Below are positions 1-6,216 of a stretch of 10,888 nt of DNA, in pieces. Numbering within the stretch: position 1 is the stretch's first letter; every line of letters begins with the position of its first letter. The notes under the pieces were generated by a model, which saw only the letters and a list, made by a program, of their open reading frames with translations, had not been told where the DNA came from and ran no database searches. The stretch comes from Oscillospiraceae bacterium. GTDB taxonomy: Bacteria > Bacillota > Clostridia > Oscillospirales > UBA929. The stretch is from positions 1 to 10,888 of the forward strand of contig JAISVO010000137.1 of the NCBI GenBank assembly GCA_031271525.1, written 5' to 3'. The position numbers and the translations under genes were made by a program.

Positions 1-269
1 CCCGTCTTCGCGCCCCGGATGGGGGAGGAGTGGAGGATGATGTCCCCCGCGAATTGGAGGGTTATGGTCACCGGCTCGGGAGACGGCGACGGCGAAGGAT
101 CGGGGGTCGGCTCCGGCACCGGAGAGGACGGCGGCGCCGGCGAAGACTGCGGGGACGGCACCGTCGGCGGTGCCGGGGGTTCTAAGCTCGGCGGCGAAGA
201 CGCGGCGCACCCGTGCAGGAGACACAGCAGAACCAGCGCGAGCGTCTTTATTACCGCCAATGGTCCCAT
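1..269 (-). CDS. Lipoprotein, probable CapA-family, 5' part only
   Basis: Only the first 89 codons are in the window; the gene runs off the left edge. The start is ATG at 269-267, with GGGAGG nine bases upstream. The protein opens with a short basic/hydrophobic signal peptide ending in a lipobox (LLHGC, Cys21), so it should be lipid-anchored on the outer face of the membrane. A Pro/Ser/Glu-rich linker follows to about residue 66. A folded domain then begins with ITLQFAGDIILHSSPI. That FAGDxxLH pattern resembles the start of the CapA (poly-gamma-glutamate synthesis) metallophosphatase-like fold, where the GD pair belongs to the metal site. The family call is inference from this short stretch; another secreted hydrolase with a similar first strand is possible. 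The gene is divergent from the BofC-like gene and has its own promoter. Confidence 0.75.
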   Translation of the reverse strand, partial: MGPLAVIKTLALVLLCLLHGCAASSPPSLEPPAPPTVPSPQSSPAPPSSPVPEPTPDPSPSPSPEPVTITLQFAGDIILHSSPIRGAKT

Positions 270-296
270 AAAATAAGACCTCCCAGCCATATTGTC

Positions 297-315
297 CCGC
301 CCGGCGACCGGGCGG
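297..315 (-). other. GC-rich hairpin at predicted mRNA 5' end
   Basis: CCGCCCGG and CCGGGCGG form a perfect 8-bp stem with a 3-base CGA loop. Given the promoter at 323-351, transcription would start at about 316, so the hairpin would lie at the very 5' end of the lipoprotein mRNA. No T-run follows on either strand, so it is not a terminator. A role in mRNA stabilisation is inference. Confidence 0.45.
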
Positions 316-322
316 CAGGGCC

Positions 323-351
323 AGCATATCACAAAATGTGACGGATAGCAA
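323..351 (-). promoter_or_regulatory. Probable sigma-A promoter of the lipoprotein gene
   Basis: On the minus strand TTGCTA (351-346), a 17-base spacer and TATGCT (328-323) form a promoter with an extended TGn element next to the -10. Each hexamer matches the consensus at four of six positions. Transcription would begin near 316. The spacer holds a short perfect dyad, TCACA-3-TGTGA (329-341), which may be an operator. Confidence 0.5.
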
Positions 352-416
352 GACGAATGTATCAACAGACCATAAATTGGGCATAATTCCTATAAAACCC
401 GAAGGAGGCAGCGTTT

Positions 417-785
417 ATGGACGCAACGAGACTGAAACTGCGGCTGGCCGCAACCGTCACGGCGGCGGTGCTTGCCGGGGCCTTCCTGACGGCGCTGGCG
501 CTCTCACAGCCCGCACAGCGGCCGTCCGGAGACGGCGAGTTGGCGGAACCGCTGGCTTTCCCCGCCGATGAGCCACTGCCTCCCGAAGAGCGGGAAGGCT
601 TTTGGGTCTGCGCCAGCGGCGGCGTCATCACGGTCTACCACAATACCGACCGGGAGGTTCCGGTGAAGACAACCCGGACAGAGATCAAAACCCTGCGGAG
701 GGCCGATCAGGAGCTCCTCCAAGGTGGCGTGTTCTTCGTCAATTACTTGGACGCCATGAGTTTTCTCGAAAATTTTGCCCCCTGA
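417..785 (+). CDS. Small membrane-anchored BofC-like protein
   Basis: A 122-residue protein starting at ATG 417, with AGGAGG eight bases upstream. Residues about 8-30 are one hydrophobic segment after a basic N-terminus, so it is a signal anchor or uncleaved signal. A short acidic Pro-rich linker follows (about 34-58). The C-terminal 60 residues (GFWVCASGGVITVY onward, then LRRADQELLQGGVFF and SFLENFAP) have the pattern of the BofC C-terminal domain: a G-x-hydrophobic-YxxxD strand, then LxxxDxxLLxxGI, then a LLE-type helix. In Bacillus BofC lies in the forespore intermembrane space and restrains SpoIVB protease. No spoIVB homologue is visible nearby, so only the fold is suggested here. No convincing sigma-A promoter lies in 352-410, although a TATAAA occurs at 391. 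The terminator at 813-855 follows. Confidence 0.8.
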   Translation: MDATRLKLRLAATVTAAVLAGAFLTALALSQPAQRPSGDGELAEPLAFPADEPLPPEEREGFWVCASGGVITVYHNTDREVPVKTTRTEIKTLRRADQELLQGGVFFVNYLDAMSFLENFAP

Positions 786-808
786 CCCTTTATTCCGGTT
801 GTCCGCTA

Positions 809-817
809 TGGTATACT
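809..817 (+). promoter_or_regulatory. Possible extended -10 for the GH3 gene
   Basis: TGG-TATACT forms an extended -10 (TG at 809-810, hexamer 812-817). The -35 position at 17-base spacing (TTTATT, 789-794) is poor. The predicted start is near 824, inside the terminator stem, so this transcript would carry only part of the left arm and could not form the terminator. There is no other room for a promoter, because the U-tract directly touches the GH3 ribosome binding site. Confidence 0.4.
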
Positions 818-855
818 GTAGGCACGGTAGCAAACTGTGTCTACAGTATTTTTTT
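813..855 (+). terminator. Intrinsic terminator after the BofC-like gene
   Basis: Bases 813-828 pair with 834-849 to give a 16-bp stem with two G-U pairs and an AGCAA loop. The outer nine pairs (ATACTGTAG / CTACAGTAT) are perfect. Six further T residues follow (850-855). It lies 27 bases after the stop at 785. The U-tract is immediately followed by GGGGAGG (856-862), the ribosome binding site of the GH3 gene, so the hairpin could also act as a leader attenuator. Confidence 0.85.
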
Positions 856-869
856 GGGGAGGTATCGAT

Positions 870-2969
870 ATGTTCGACCACAGGGCCGAGGCGGAGAAGC
901 TGGTCTCGCAGATGACGCTGGAGGAAAAGGTCTCGCAGATGCTGCACGGCGCGCCCGCCGTGGAACGGCTCAACATCCCGAGCTATAACTGGTGGAACGA
1001 AGCCCTGCACGGCATCGCGAGGAGCGGGGTCGCAACCATGTTCCCGCAGGCGATCGGGCTCGCCGCGACCTTCGACCCGGAGCTTCTGGAGCGGGTCGCG
1101 GGCGTGATTTCGGACGAGGGACGGGCAAAGTACCACGCCTATCAGGAGGAGGGCGACCACGACATCTTCAAGGGGCTTACCTATTGGTCCCCCAACATCA
1201 ACATCTTCCGCGACCCGCGCTGGGGGCGGGGCCACGAGACGTACGGCGAGGACCCCTACCTGACGGCGATTCTGGGCGTCGCCTTCATCAACGGCTTGCA
1301 AGGCCCGGACGAGAACCAGCTGAAAACCGCCGCCTGCGCGAAGCATTTCGCGGTCCATTCCGGACCCGAGGGGGAACGGCACGAGTTCAACGCCGTGGTA
1401 TCCCCTTACGACCTCTGGAATACATACCTCCCGGCATTTGAGGCGGCCGTCACCGAAGCGAAGGTCGAAGCCGTCATGGGCGCGTATAACCGCACCAACG
1501 GCGAGCCCTGCTGCGGAAGCAAAACCCTCCTCCAAGACATCCTGCGGGATAAATGGGGGTTTACAGGCCACGTGACCTCCGACTGCTGGGCGATTAAGGA
1601 CTTCCACGAACACCACAAAGTCACCGCGACCCCGGTGGAGAGCGTCGCGATGGCGGTGCGCAACGGCTGCGACCTCAACTGCGGCAACCTGTTCGGCTAC
1701 TGCCTCGCGGCGGTCCGGGAAGGGAAGCTGACCGAAGCCGAAATCGACCGGGCGGTGACCAACCTGTTCGTCACACGGATGAAGCTGGGACTCCTCGGCG
1801 CGCCGGAAAACAAGAAGTATACGTCGATCCCGTACGATGTTCTGGACTGCGACAAGCACCGCGCCTTCAACCTCGAAGTCGCGAGGGAGTCGCTGGTGCT
1901 GCTGAAGAACGACGGCGCGCTGCCGCTGAAGACGAACGGGATGAAGACCATCGCCGTCATCGGGCCAAACGCCGACAGCCGGATCGCGCTGGAAGGCAAT
2001 TATCAGGGGACCGCGAGCGACCATGTCACCGTGCTGCAGGGCGTCAGGGGCTACGCCGCCGAGAAGGGGATCCGGGTCCTCTACGCCGAGGGATGCCCCC
2101 TCTTCAAGGTCAACGACAGCGTTTTGTCCCAGTTCCAGAACGACCGGCTCGCGGAAGCGCTGATCGCGGCCCGCCGCGCCGACGCGGTGGTGCTCGCGCT
2201 GGGGCTGGACCGGAATCTGGAGGGCGAGGAGGGCGACACCGGAAACCAATTCGCCTCCGGCGACAAGCTGGGCTTAAAACTCCCCGGAAGCCAGCAGATG
2301 ATGGCGGAGAAGGTTCTTGCGATCGCGAAAGAACGGGGAATCCCGTCCGTCGCCGTCATCCTCAGCGGGAGCGCGCTGGATCTGCGCTGGGCGGACGAGG
2401 GCGCGAACGCCGTCGTGCAGGCGTTTTACCCGGGTTCGCAGGGCGGACGGGCTTTCGGCGAGCTGCTGTTCGGGAAATTCTCCCCTTCGGGAAGGCTTCC
2501 CCTCACCTTCTATCAAAGCGACGGGGATCTGCCCGACTTCCGGGACTACTCGATGGAGAACCGCACCTACCGCTACTTCAAGGGTTCGGCGCTCTATCCC
2601 TTCGGCTTCGGGCTGGGCTACGAGCCGTTTGAACTGTCCGACGCGTCGTACGCCGAGAGCGCGGTGACCGCGACGGTCACCAACAAGGGGCGTAAACGCG
2701 CGACCGAGACGGTGCAGGTCTATATCGAGATCGAGGGCGAGAAAGAAAACTGGAACCTCTGCGGGGTCTCGAAGGTGGTCCTGAACGCCGGGGAGAGCAC
2801 CTGCGTAACCGTCCCGATCGACAGCGCCGCCTTTATGCGGTACGACGACGAGGGCGACCTGCGCCTCTGCTACGGCAAAAAGTATTTGCACGTCGGCTTC
2901 TGCCAGCCGGACAAACGGAGCGTCAGCCTGAAAGGCAGCGCCCCGGCGAGGTTGGAGGTTTCGGGATGA
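870..2969 (+). CDS. GH3 beta-xylosidase / arabinofuranosidase-type glycosidase
   Basis: A 699-residue glycoside hydrolase of family 3, full length and without a signal peptide. It should act in the cytoplasm on imported xylo- or arabino-oligosaccharides. The start is ATG 870, set by GGGGAGG seven bases upstream; a GTG at 837 lies inside the terminator and is rejected. The N-terminal barrel (about 1-300) carries YNWWNEALHG and FPQAIGLAATFD, typical of the xylosidase branch, plus KHF (158-160). The nucleophile is Asp238 in VTSDCWAI. The alpha/beta sandwich (about 330-560) holds LEGEEGDTGN, in which Glu451 is the likely acid/base. A fibronectin-III-like domain ends the protein (about 588-690). 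The exact sugar specificity cannot be read from the sequence. No transporter or regulator gene lies beside it. Confidence 0.95.
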   Translation: MFDHRAEAEKLVSQMTLEEKVSQMLHGAPAVERLNIPSYNWWNEALHGIARSGVATMFPQAIGLAATFDPELLERVAGVISDEGRAKYHAYQEEGDHDIFKGLTYWSPNINIFRDPRWGRGHETYGEDPYLTAILGVAFINGLQGPDENQLKTAACAKHFAVHSGPEGERHEFNAVVSPYDLWNTYLPAFEAAVTEAKVEAVMGAYNRTNGEPCCGSKTLLQDILRDKWGFTGHVTSDCWAIKDFHEHHKVTATPVESVAMAVRNGCDLNCGNLFGYCLAAVREGKLTEAEIDRAVTNLFVTRMKLGLLGAPENKKYTSIPYDVLDCDKHRAFNLEVARESLVLLKNDGALPLKTNGMKTIAVIGPNADSRIALEGNYQGTASDHVTVLQGVRGYAAEKGIRVLYAEGCPLFKVNDSVLSQFQNDRLAEALIAARRADAVVLALGLDRNLEGEEGDTGNQFASGDKLGLKLPGSQQMMAEKVLAIAKERGIPSVAVILSGSALDLRWADEGANAVVQAFYPGSQGGRAFGELLFGKFSPSGRLPLTFYQSDGDLPDFRDYSMENRTYRYFKGSALYPFGFGLGYEPFELSDASYAESAVTATVTNKGRKRATETVQVYIEIEGEKENWNLCGVSKVVLNAGESTCVTVPIDSAAFMRYDDEGDLRLCYGKKYLHVGFCQPDKRSVSLKGSAPARLEVSG

Positions 2970-2999
2970 CGGACCGTTAACAACGCAAAGAGATAACAG

Positions 3000-3031
3000 A
3001 CACCGCCCATCCCGATCGGGATGGGCGGTGT
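3000..3031. terminator. Bidirectional terminator between convergent genes
   Basis: A perfect 32-bp palindrome (two 16-base arms meeting at CGATCG) lies between the stop of the GH3 gene (2969) and the convergent stop of the carboxypeptidase gene (3034-3036). The flanking bases are only moderately T-rich: TTACTACC on plus, CTGTTATCTCTTT on minus. A shared terminator for both genes fits the position best. Confidence 0.8.
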
Positions 3032-3033
3032 TA

Positions 3034-4353
3034 CTACCGATGTCTGCCGCGGTACTTCGCGATGTTGATCCGGCGGAGGACGAGGATCACCGCCGCGAGG
3101 ACGGCGCACAAGCCGAGCACAACGATGACCAGCCCCGCAATCCACATCAGGACCGGGTGCCACCGGTCTTCGGTATCGGGCGGCGTCATGTCCGCCGTCA
3201 CCGATTGCCTGACCTCCTCGGCGCCCTCCGCGACGGGGAGCGGAGAGGGAACCGCCGCCGCCGGGACGGGGATGTTCCACGCCGCTGTCACCGGCACCTC
3301 GCCCAAAACGGTATACCCCAAGGAAAAGACGACTTTGACGGGCAGCTCGCCGCCCTCGGCGGTATGATAGCTGAGGGCAATATCGGCTTTATTCTGATCG
3401 TTACGGATTAGGCAGGAAAACCCCTCCGAGGCGGCGACAGACGCGGTCAGGCCGGGTTTTTCCGGATTATCCGACAAAAACTCGTCACGGGAAAGCTCTT
3501 CCGCAGAGTAGCGGACCTGTGTGAACCCGGTAAACCCATAGTCCAGAAGCGCCGCCATGTCGGTGTATTTGTCGTCCTTTTCGGGGGACTTCATCACAAC
3601 CCCGATCAGGGTGCGCCCGTTCCGCTTGGCGGCGGTCACCAGCGTATGCTCCGAAAGCTCGGTCCAGCCGGTCTTGGACGCCAGCGCGCCGTCGTACGGG
3701 GCGTCGCCGCTCGTCATTAAGTTGTGGCTTTTGAAGACCCGCGTCTCGGGGAAAAGGTTTGTCGGCGGCATTTCATAGACATCGGCGTCGAATATCTCGG
3801 TAAAACCGGGGGTCGCCACGGCGTCCCGCATGATCATCGCGAGGTCGTACGCCGTCGTCAGGTGCTCCTCATCCGGCATCCCGTGGGTGTTCCTGAAGTT
3901 TGTGTGGAGCGCGCCCGCCTTCACCGCCCGCTCGTTCATCATCGCGACGAAGTTCTCGATCGTCCCGCCGACATACTCCGCGATCCCGTTGCAGGCGTCG
4001 GCGGCCGACACCAGCGCCAGCGCGTGGACCGCCTGCTCCATCGTCACCACCTCGTCGGCCTTCAGCGCGGCGTTCGCGGCGTCGAGGCCGATGGTGGACA
4101 CCGCGACCTCGCTCATCGTGAAGGAATCGCCCAAGTCGGCGTTCTCCAGCGCCAGAAGAGCGGTCATCACCTTTGTTGTGCTCGCCGGGCGCATTAGCCG
4201 GTGCATGTCTTTTTGGAAAAGCACTTGGCCGCTCTCCGCATCGATTAGGACTGCGGTCTCCGAAATCAACGCGGGCGGAACCGGCGCGGAAGCCAGCGCC
4301 GGTGTGACGAGTGTTGCGAATGCAAGGAGCGGGAGAAGGATTTTCTTGATCAT
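3034..4353 (-). CDS. D-Ala-D-Ala carboxypeptidase-like protein (S11), SxN altered
   Basis: A 439-residue DacA/DacF-family (peptidase S11) protein that would trim the terminal D-Ala of peptidoglycan stem peptides outside the cell. It has a signal peptide (about 1-22), the catalytic SxxK as STTK (Ser58, Lys61), KTG at 227-229 (SKTGWT), a PBP5 C-terminal-like beta domain (about 260-350) and a C-terminal membrane segment (about 403-427) with a basic tail. The second active-site motif, normally SxN as in SGNDA or SANDA, reads SAADA (Ser116, Ala117, Ala118), so the asparagine is missing; the codon is GCC. Activity may therefore be reduced or altered. The start is ATG 4353. A GTG at 4362 overlapping the upstream TGA (GTGA) is the alternative. 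Either way it is translationally coupled to the SH3b gene. Confidence 0.93.
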   Translation of the reverse strand: MIKKILLPLLAFATLVTPALASAPVPPALISETAVLIDAESGQVLFQKDMHRLMRPASTTKVMTALLALENADLGDSFTMSEVAVSTIGLDAANAALKADEVVTMEQAVHALALVSAADACNGIAEYVGGTIENFVAMMNERAVKAGALHTNFRNTHGMPDEEHLTTAYDLAMIMRDAVATPGFTEIFDADVYEMPPTNLFPETRVFKSHNLMTSGDAPYDGALASKTGWTELSEHTLVTAAKRNGRTLIGVVMKSPEKDDKYTDMAALLDYGFTGFTQVRYSAEELSRDEFLSDNPEKPGLTASVAASEGFSCLIRNDQNKADIALSYHTAEGGELPVKVVFSLGYTVLGEVPVTAAWNIPVPAAAVPSPLPVAEGAEEVRQSVTADMTPPDTEDRWHPVLMWIAGLVIVVLGLCAVLAAVILVLRRINIAKYRGRHR

Positions 4354-4358
4354 TGACC

Positions 4359-5465
4359 TCACCGGGCGTTCCACGCCTCCATTACGCCGTCTTGATGGAG
4401 CTTCTCAAACGACACGTTTCCGTTGTGCGTCTTGCTCCCCAGAAAATGCAGGCAAATCTGTCCGTCCATCCCGTTGCCGGCGATGACGCCGCCGCCGTGC
4501 GGCATCCCGTTGATCGACGCCGCGATGGTGCGCCCCGCGATGGTGACCCAGACCGGACGGGGGCTCCAGCTCCATTTGCCGCCGTAGATCCTCTTGAGAA
4601 TTTCGGTGTCCTCCGTGGTGCTCGTCTCCACATCGGCATGGAGACCGTTGGAAAAACTTTTTACCGTGTAGGTGATCCCCGTCCGGATGTCTAAGACCGG
4701 GATCGCGGTGTGGAGGGGAAGGAAGCCGCGCACCGTCTGCCAGTCCAGAAGCTCCACCGCGCCGCCGCCCGATCCGTCCGCGAGGAACTCGCTCTTGATA
4801 TAGCCCTGTTCGTTGTTGAACAGGACGAGCGACCAGCCCTCCGGGTCGTACGCCACGGCAGCCACCTTGGTCCCCGCGCCCAGCTGACGGATGACCCCGG
4901 CGTCCGAAGAGGGGCCTTTGCGGAAATTGACCTTCCCGGTGGTGACGTAGGTTTCGGAGGATTCCAGCGAACTCCTGACCACCGGCTCGGGTTCCCCCTC
5001 GGGGCCGAGGTACTCAGATTTTATGTAACCGGTCACGCCGTTTATGCTGATTTCCGACCAGCCCTCGGGATCATACGCCAGCGCGAAGACCTGAACCCCC
5101 CGCTCGACTTGCTGGAGGACCGCGGCGTCGGTGGACGGCGCTTTGCGGAAGTTGACTTTGTCGGTTGTGACGTAGACAGTTGGCACCGTCTCTTCGGTGA
5201 TCTGGGAGGACGGGACGAGGAATTCGCTCTTTATGTAGCCGTCCGCGCCGTCCATCGTGACCTTCGACCAGCCGTCCGGATCGTGCTCCAGAACTTCGAC
5301 GGCAACCCCCGGCTCTATGGTGCGGAGGACCGCCGCCTCAAGGGAACCGGCGGCGCGCAGATTGACCCTCGCGCCGGTGTGGAAGGACTCCGCCGCGAAC
5401 GCCGCGGGGAGGGTTGCGACCAAAAGAACCGCTGCCGCGAGCAGGGCGAAAAATCGTTTTGCCAT
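4359..5465 (-). CDS. Secreted triple SH3b protein with conserved C-terminal domain
   Basis: A 368-residue exported protein. Residues 1-24 are a signal peptide ending at AFA-A. Three bacterial SH3 domains follow (about 28-84, 97-153 and 172-228), each with VNxR near the start and GYIKSE(F/Y)L at the end. Copies two and three are the most alike (KVNFRKxPS, AYDPEGWS). SH3b domains usually bind peptidoglycan. The C-terminal part (about 238-368) is a separate domain with histidines and aromatics in striking short motifs: LHADVE (His276), WSWSPRPVWV, SINGMPHGGG (His323), HFLGSKTHNG (His340, His347) and HQ (357-358). I recall this as an uncharacterised clostridial domain; a wall hydrolase or metal-dependent enzyme is speculation. 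The start is ATG 5465 with AAGGAG eight bases upstream. The gene ends in GTGA overlap range of the carboxypeptidase gene. Confidence 0.92.
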   Translation of the reverse strand: MAKRFFALLAAAVLLVATLPAAFAAESFHTGARVNLRAAGSLEAAVLRTIEPGVAVEVLEHDPDGWSKVTMDGADGYIKSEFLVPSSQITEETVPTVYVTTDKVNFRKAPSTDAAVLQQVERGVQVFALAYDPEGWSEISINGVTGYIKSEYLGPEGEPEPVVRSSLESSETYVTTGKVNFRKGPSSDAGVIRQLGAGTKVAAVAYDPEGWSLVLFNNEQGYIKSEFLADGSGGGAVELLDWQTVRGFLPLHTAIPVLDIRTGITYTVKSFSNGLHADVETSTTEDTEILKRIYGGKWSWSPRPVWVTIAGRTIAASINGMPHGGGVIAGNGMDGQICLHFLGSKTHNGNVSFEKLHQDGVMEAWNAR

Positions 5466-5482
5466 TCGCTTGTCTCCTTAAC

Positions 5483-5506
5483 ATGACGGTTTTCGATTAC
5501 CGTCAT
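5483..5506. promoter_or_regulatory. Dyad at the SH3b transcription start
   Basis: ATGACGGT (5483-5490) and ACCGTCAT (5499-5506) form a perfect 8-bp inverted repeat with an 8-base gap. The predicted start of transcription (about 5501-5503) falls inside one arm, so a complete RNA hairpin would not form. A protein-binding operator is the likelier reading. Confidence 0.4.
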
Positions 5507-5508
5507 CA

Positions 5509-5537
5509 ATTCTAACAGAGTCAAGCACGGTTGTCAA
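5509..5537 (-). promoter_or_regulatory. Consensus sigma-A promoter of the SH3b-carboxypeptidase operon
   Basis: On the minus strand TTGACA (5537-5532), a 17-base spacer and TAGAAT (5514-5509) make a near-perfect sigma-A promoter. Transcription would start near 5502, about 37 bases before the ATG of the SH3b gene. Confidence 0.85.
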
Positions 5538-5542
5538 CCACT

Positions 5543-5571
5543 TTGTCACCGTTTTGTTACAGATTTGTAAC
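5543..5571 (-). promoter_or_regulatory. Three 11-bp-spaced heptamers, response-regulator-like site
   Basis: On the minus strand GTNACAA occurs three times at an exact 11-bp period: GTTACAA (5571-5565), GTAACAA (5560-5554) and GTGACAA (5549-5543). The next unit in phase is the promoter -35 itself (GTTGACAA, 5538-5531). Direct repeats of about 7 bp in 11-bp phase are the classic target of OmpR/PhoB-type response regulators; Pho boxes and GlnR sites follow this plan. Its position directly upstream of the -35 suggests activation of the SH3b operon. The regulator is unknown. Confidence 0.6.
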
Positions 5572-5668
5572 CGCCAAGTTATGGGCAGGTTGGGAAAGTG
5601 TGGTTGTGGAACGGCAACACATCCGTCCGCCGCGCAAAGCACGCAGGGCGCACTAGCTCCGGCACGCC

Positions 5669-6214
5669 CTACCCCCGCAGGAACACCGCGCCGAAGACGC
5701 CGCAGACGGTAATCAGAAGGATCGGGCTGAGTTTCTTTACCGTCAGCAGCAGCGCCAAACCGACGCAGGCCAGCAACAGGACCGGGAGGTCCAACCCGCC
5801 GGCGCCGGACGGGAAGAGCGACTCATAGCCGATGCCGAGCGCCGCCGCGAGGATCAAGCCCATTACGACCGGACGGACAGCCGACATCGTGTCGCTCACC
5901 GCCGGCCTTTTGTAGTGCGCCGCGAAAAAACGCGCCACGATCAGCGTCACGACAACCGACGGCGTGACGACGCCCAGCGTCGCGGCGGCGGCCCCCCAAA
6001 CCCCGTACAGCTTCATCCCGGCAAAGGTCGCGGCGTTGACGGCAAAGGGACCCGGCGTCATCTGGGAAATCGCGACCATATCCACCGTCTCGGTCAGTGT
6101 CATCAGCCCGCGCGCCGTCAGTTCTTCCTGCATCAGGGGGAGCATCGCCATCCCGCCGCCGATCGTGAAGAACCCGATTTTTAAGAAGATCAAAAAAAGC
6201 CAAAGCAATTCCAT
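5669..6214 (-). CDS. Chromate transporter family, short subunit 2
   Basis: A 181-residue integral membrane protein, about half the length of full ChrA, as in the two-gene short-chain chromate transporters of Bacillota. Signature parts are FFTIGGGMAMLPLM near the N-terminus, then MTPGPFAVNAATFAG, then several hydrophobic helices. The start is ATG 6214 (MELLWLFL), two bases after the stop of the partner gene. A longer reading frame upstream is low-complexity Arg-rich and antisense-like, and is rejected. The pair probably forms a heterodimeric anion transporter. Chromate itself may not be the natural substrate. A weak hairpin (AGGGCG/CGCCCT, 5645-5670) overlaps the stop, and I see no clear terminator before 5572. 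Confidence 0.92.
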   Translation of the reverse strand: MELLWLFLIFLKIGFFTIGGGMAMLPLMQEELTARGLMTLTETVDMVAISQMTPGPFAVNAATFAGMKLYGVWGAAAATLGVVTPSVVVTLIVARFFAAHYKRPAVSDTMSAVRPVVMGLILAAALGIGYESLFPSGAGGLDLPVLLLACVGLALLLTVKKLSPILLITVCGVFGAVFLRG

Positions 6215-6216
6215 AC

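Noticed and set aside
329..341. A CRP-type site
   Set aside because: The half-sites are in the order TCACA-3-TGTGA, not TGTGA-6-TCACA. It is kept only as an unassigned dyad.
837..869. An earlier GTG start for the GH3 gene
   Set aside because: It lies in the terminator stem, has no Shine-Dalgarno, and adds residues (STVFFWGGI) encoded by the U-tract and the real ribosome binding site.
504..2249. A 581-codon open frame on the minus strand across the BofC-like and GH3 genes
   Set aside because: It is antisense to a clear GH3 gene, has no family motifs and no ribosome binding site, and spans a terminator. Long antisense frames are expected in GC-rich DNA.
4354..4374. A GTG start at 4374 for the carboxypeptidase
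   Set aside because: The only GGAGG is one base away from it. The ATG at 4353, or the GTG at 4362 overlapping the upstream stop, gives a normal signal peptide.
4780..5390. A CRISPR-like or DNA tandem repeat
   Set aside because: The similarity is three diverged SH3b protein domains, not nearly identical DNA repeats with spacers.
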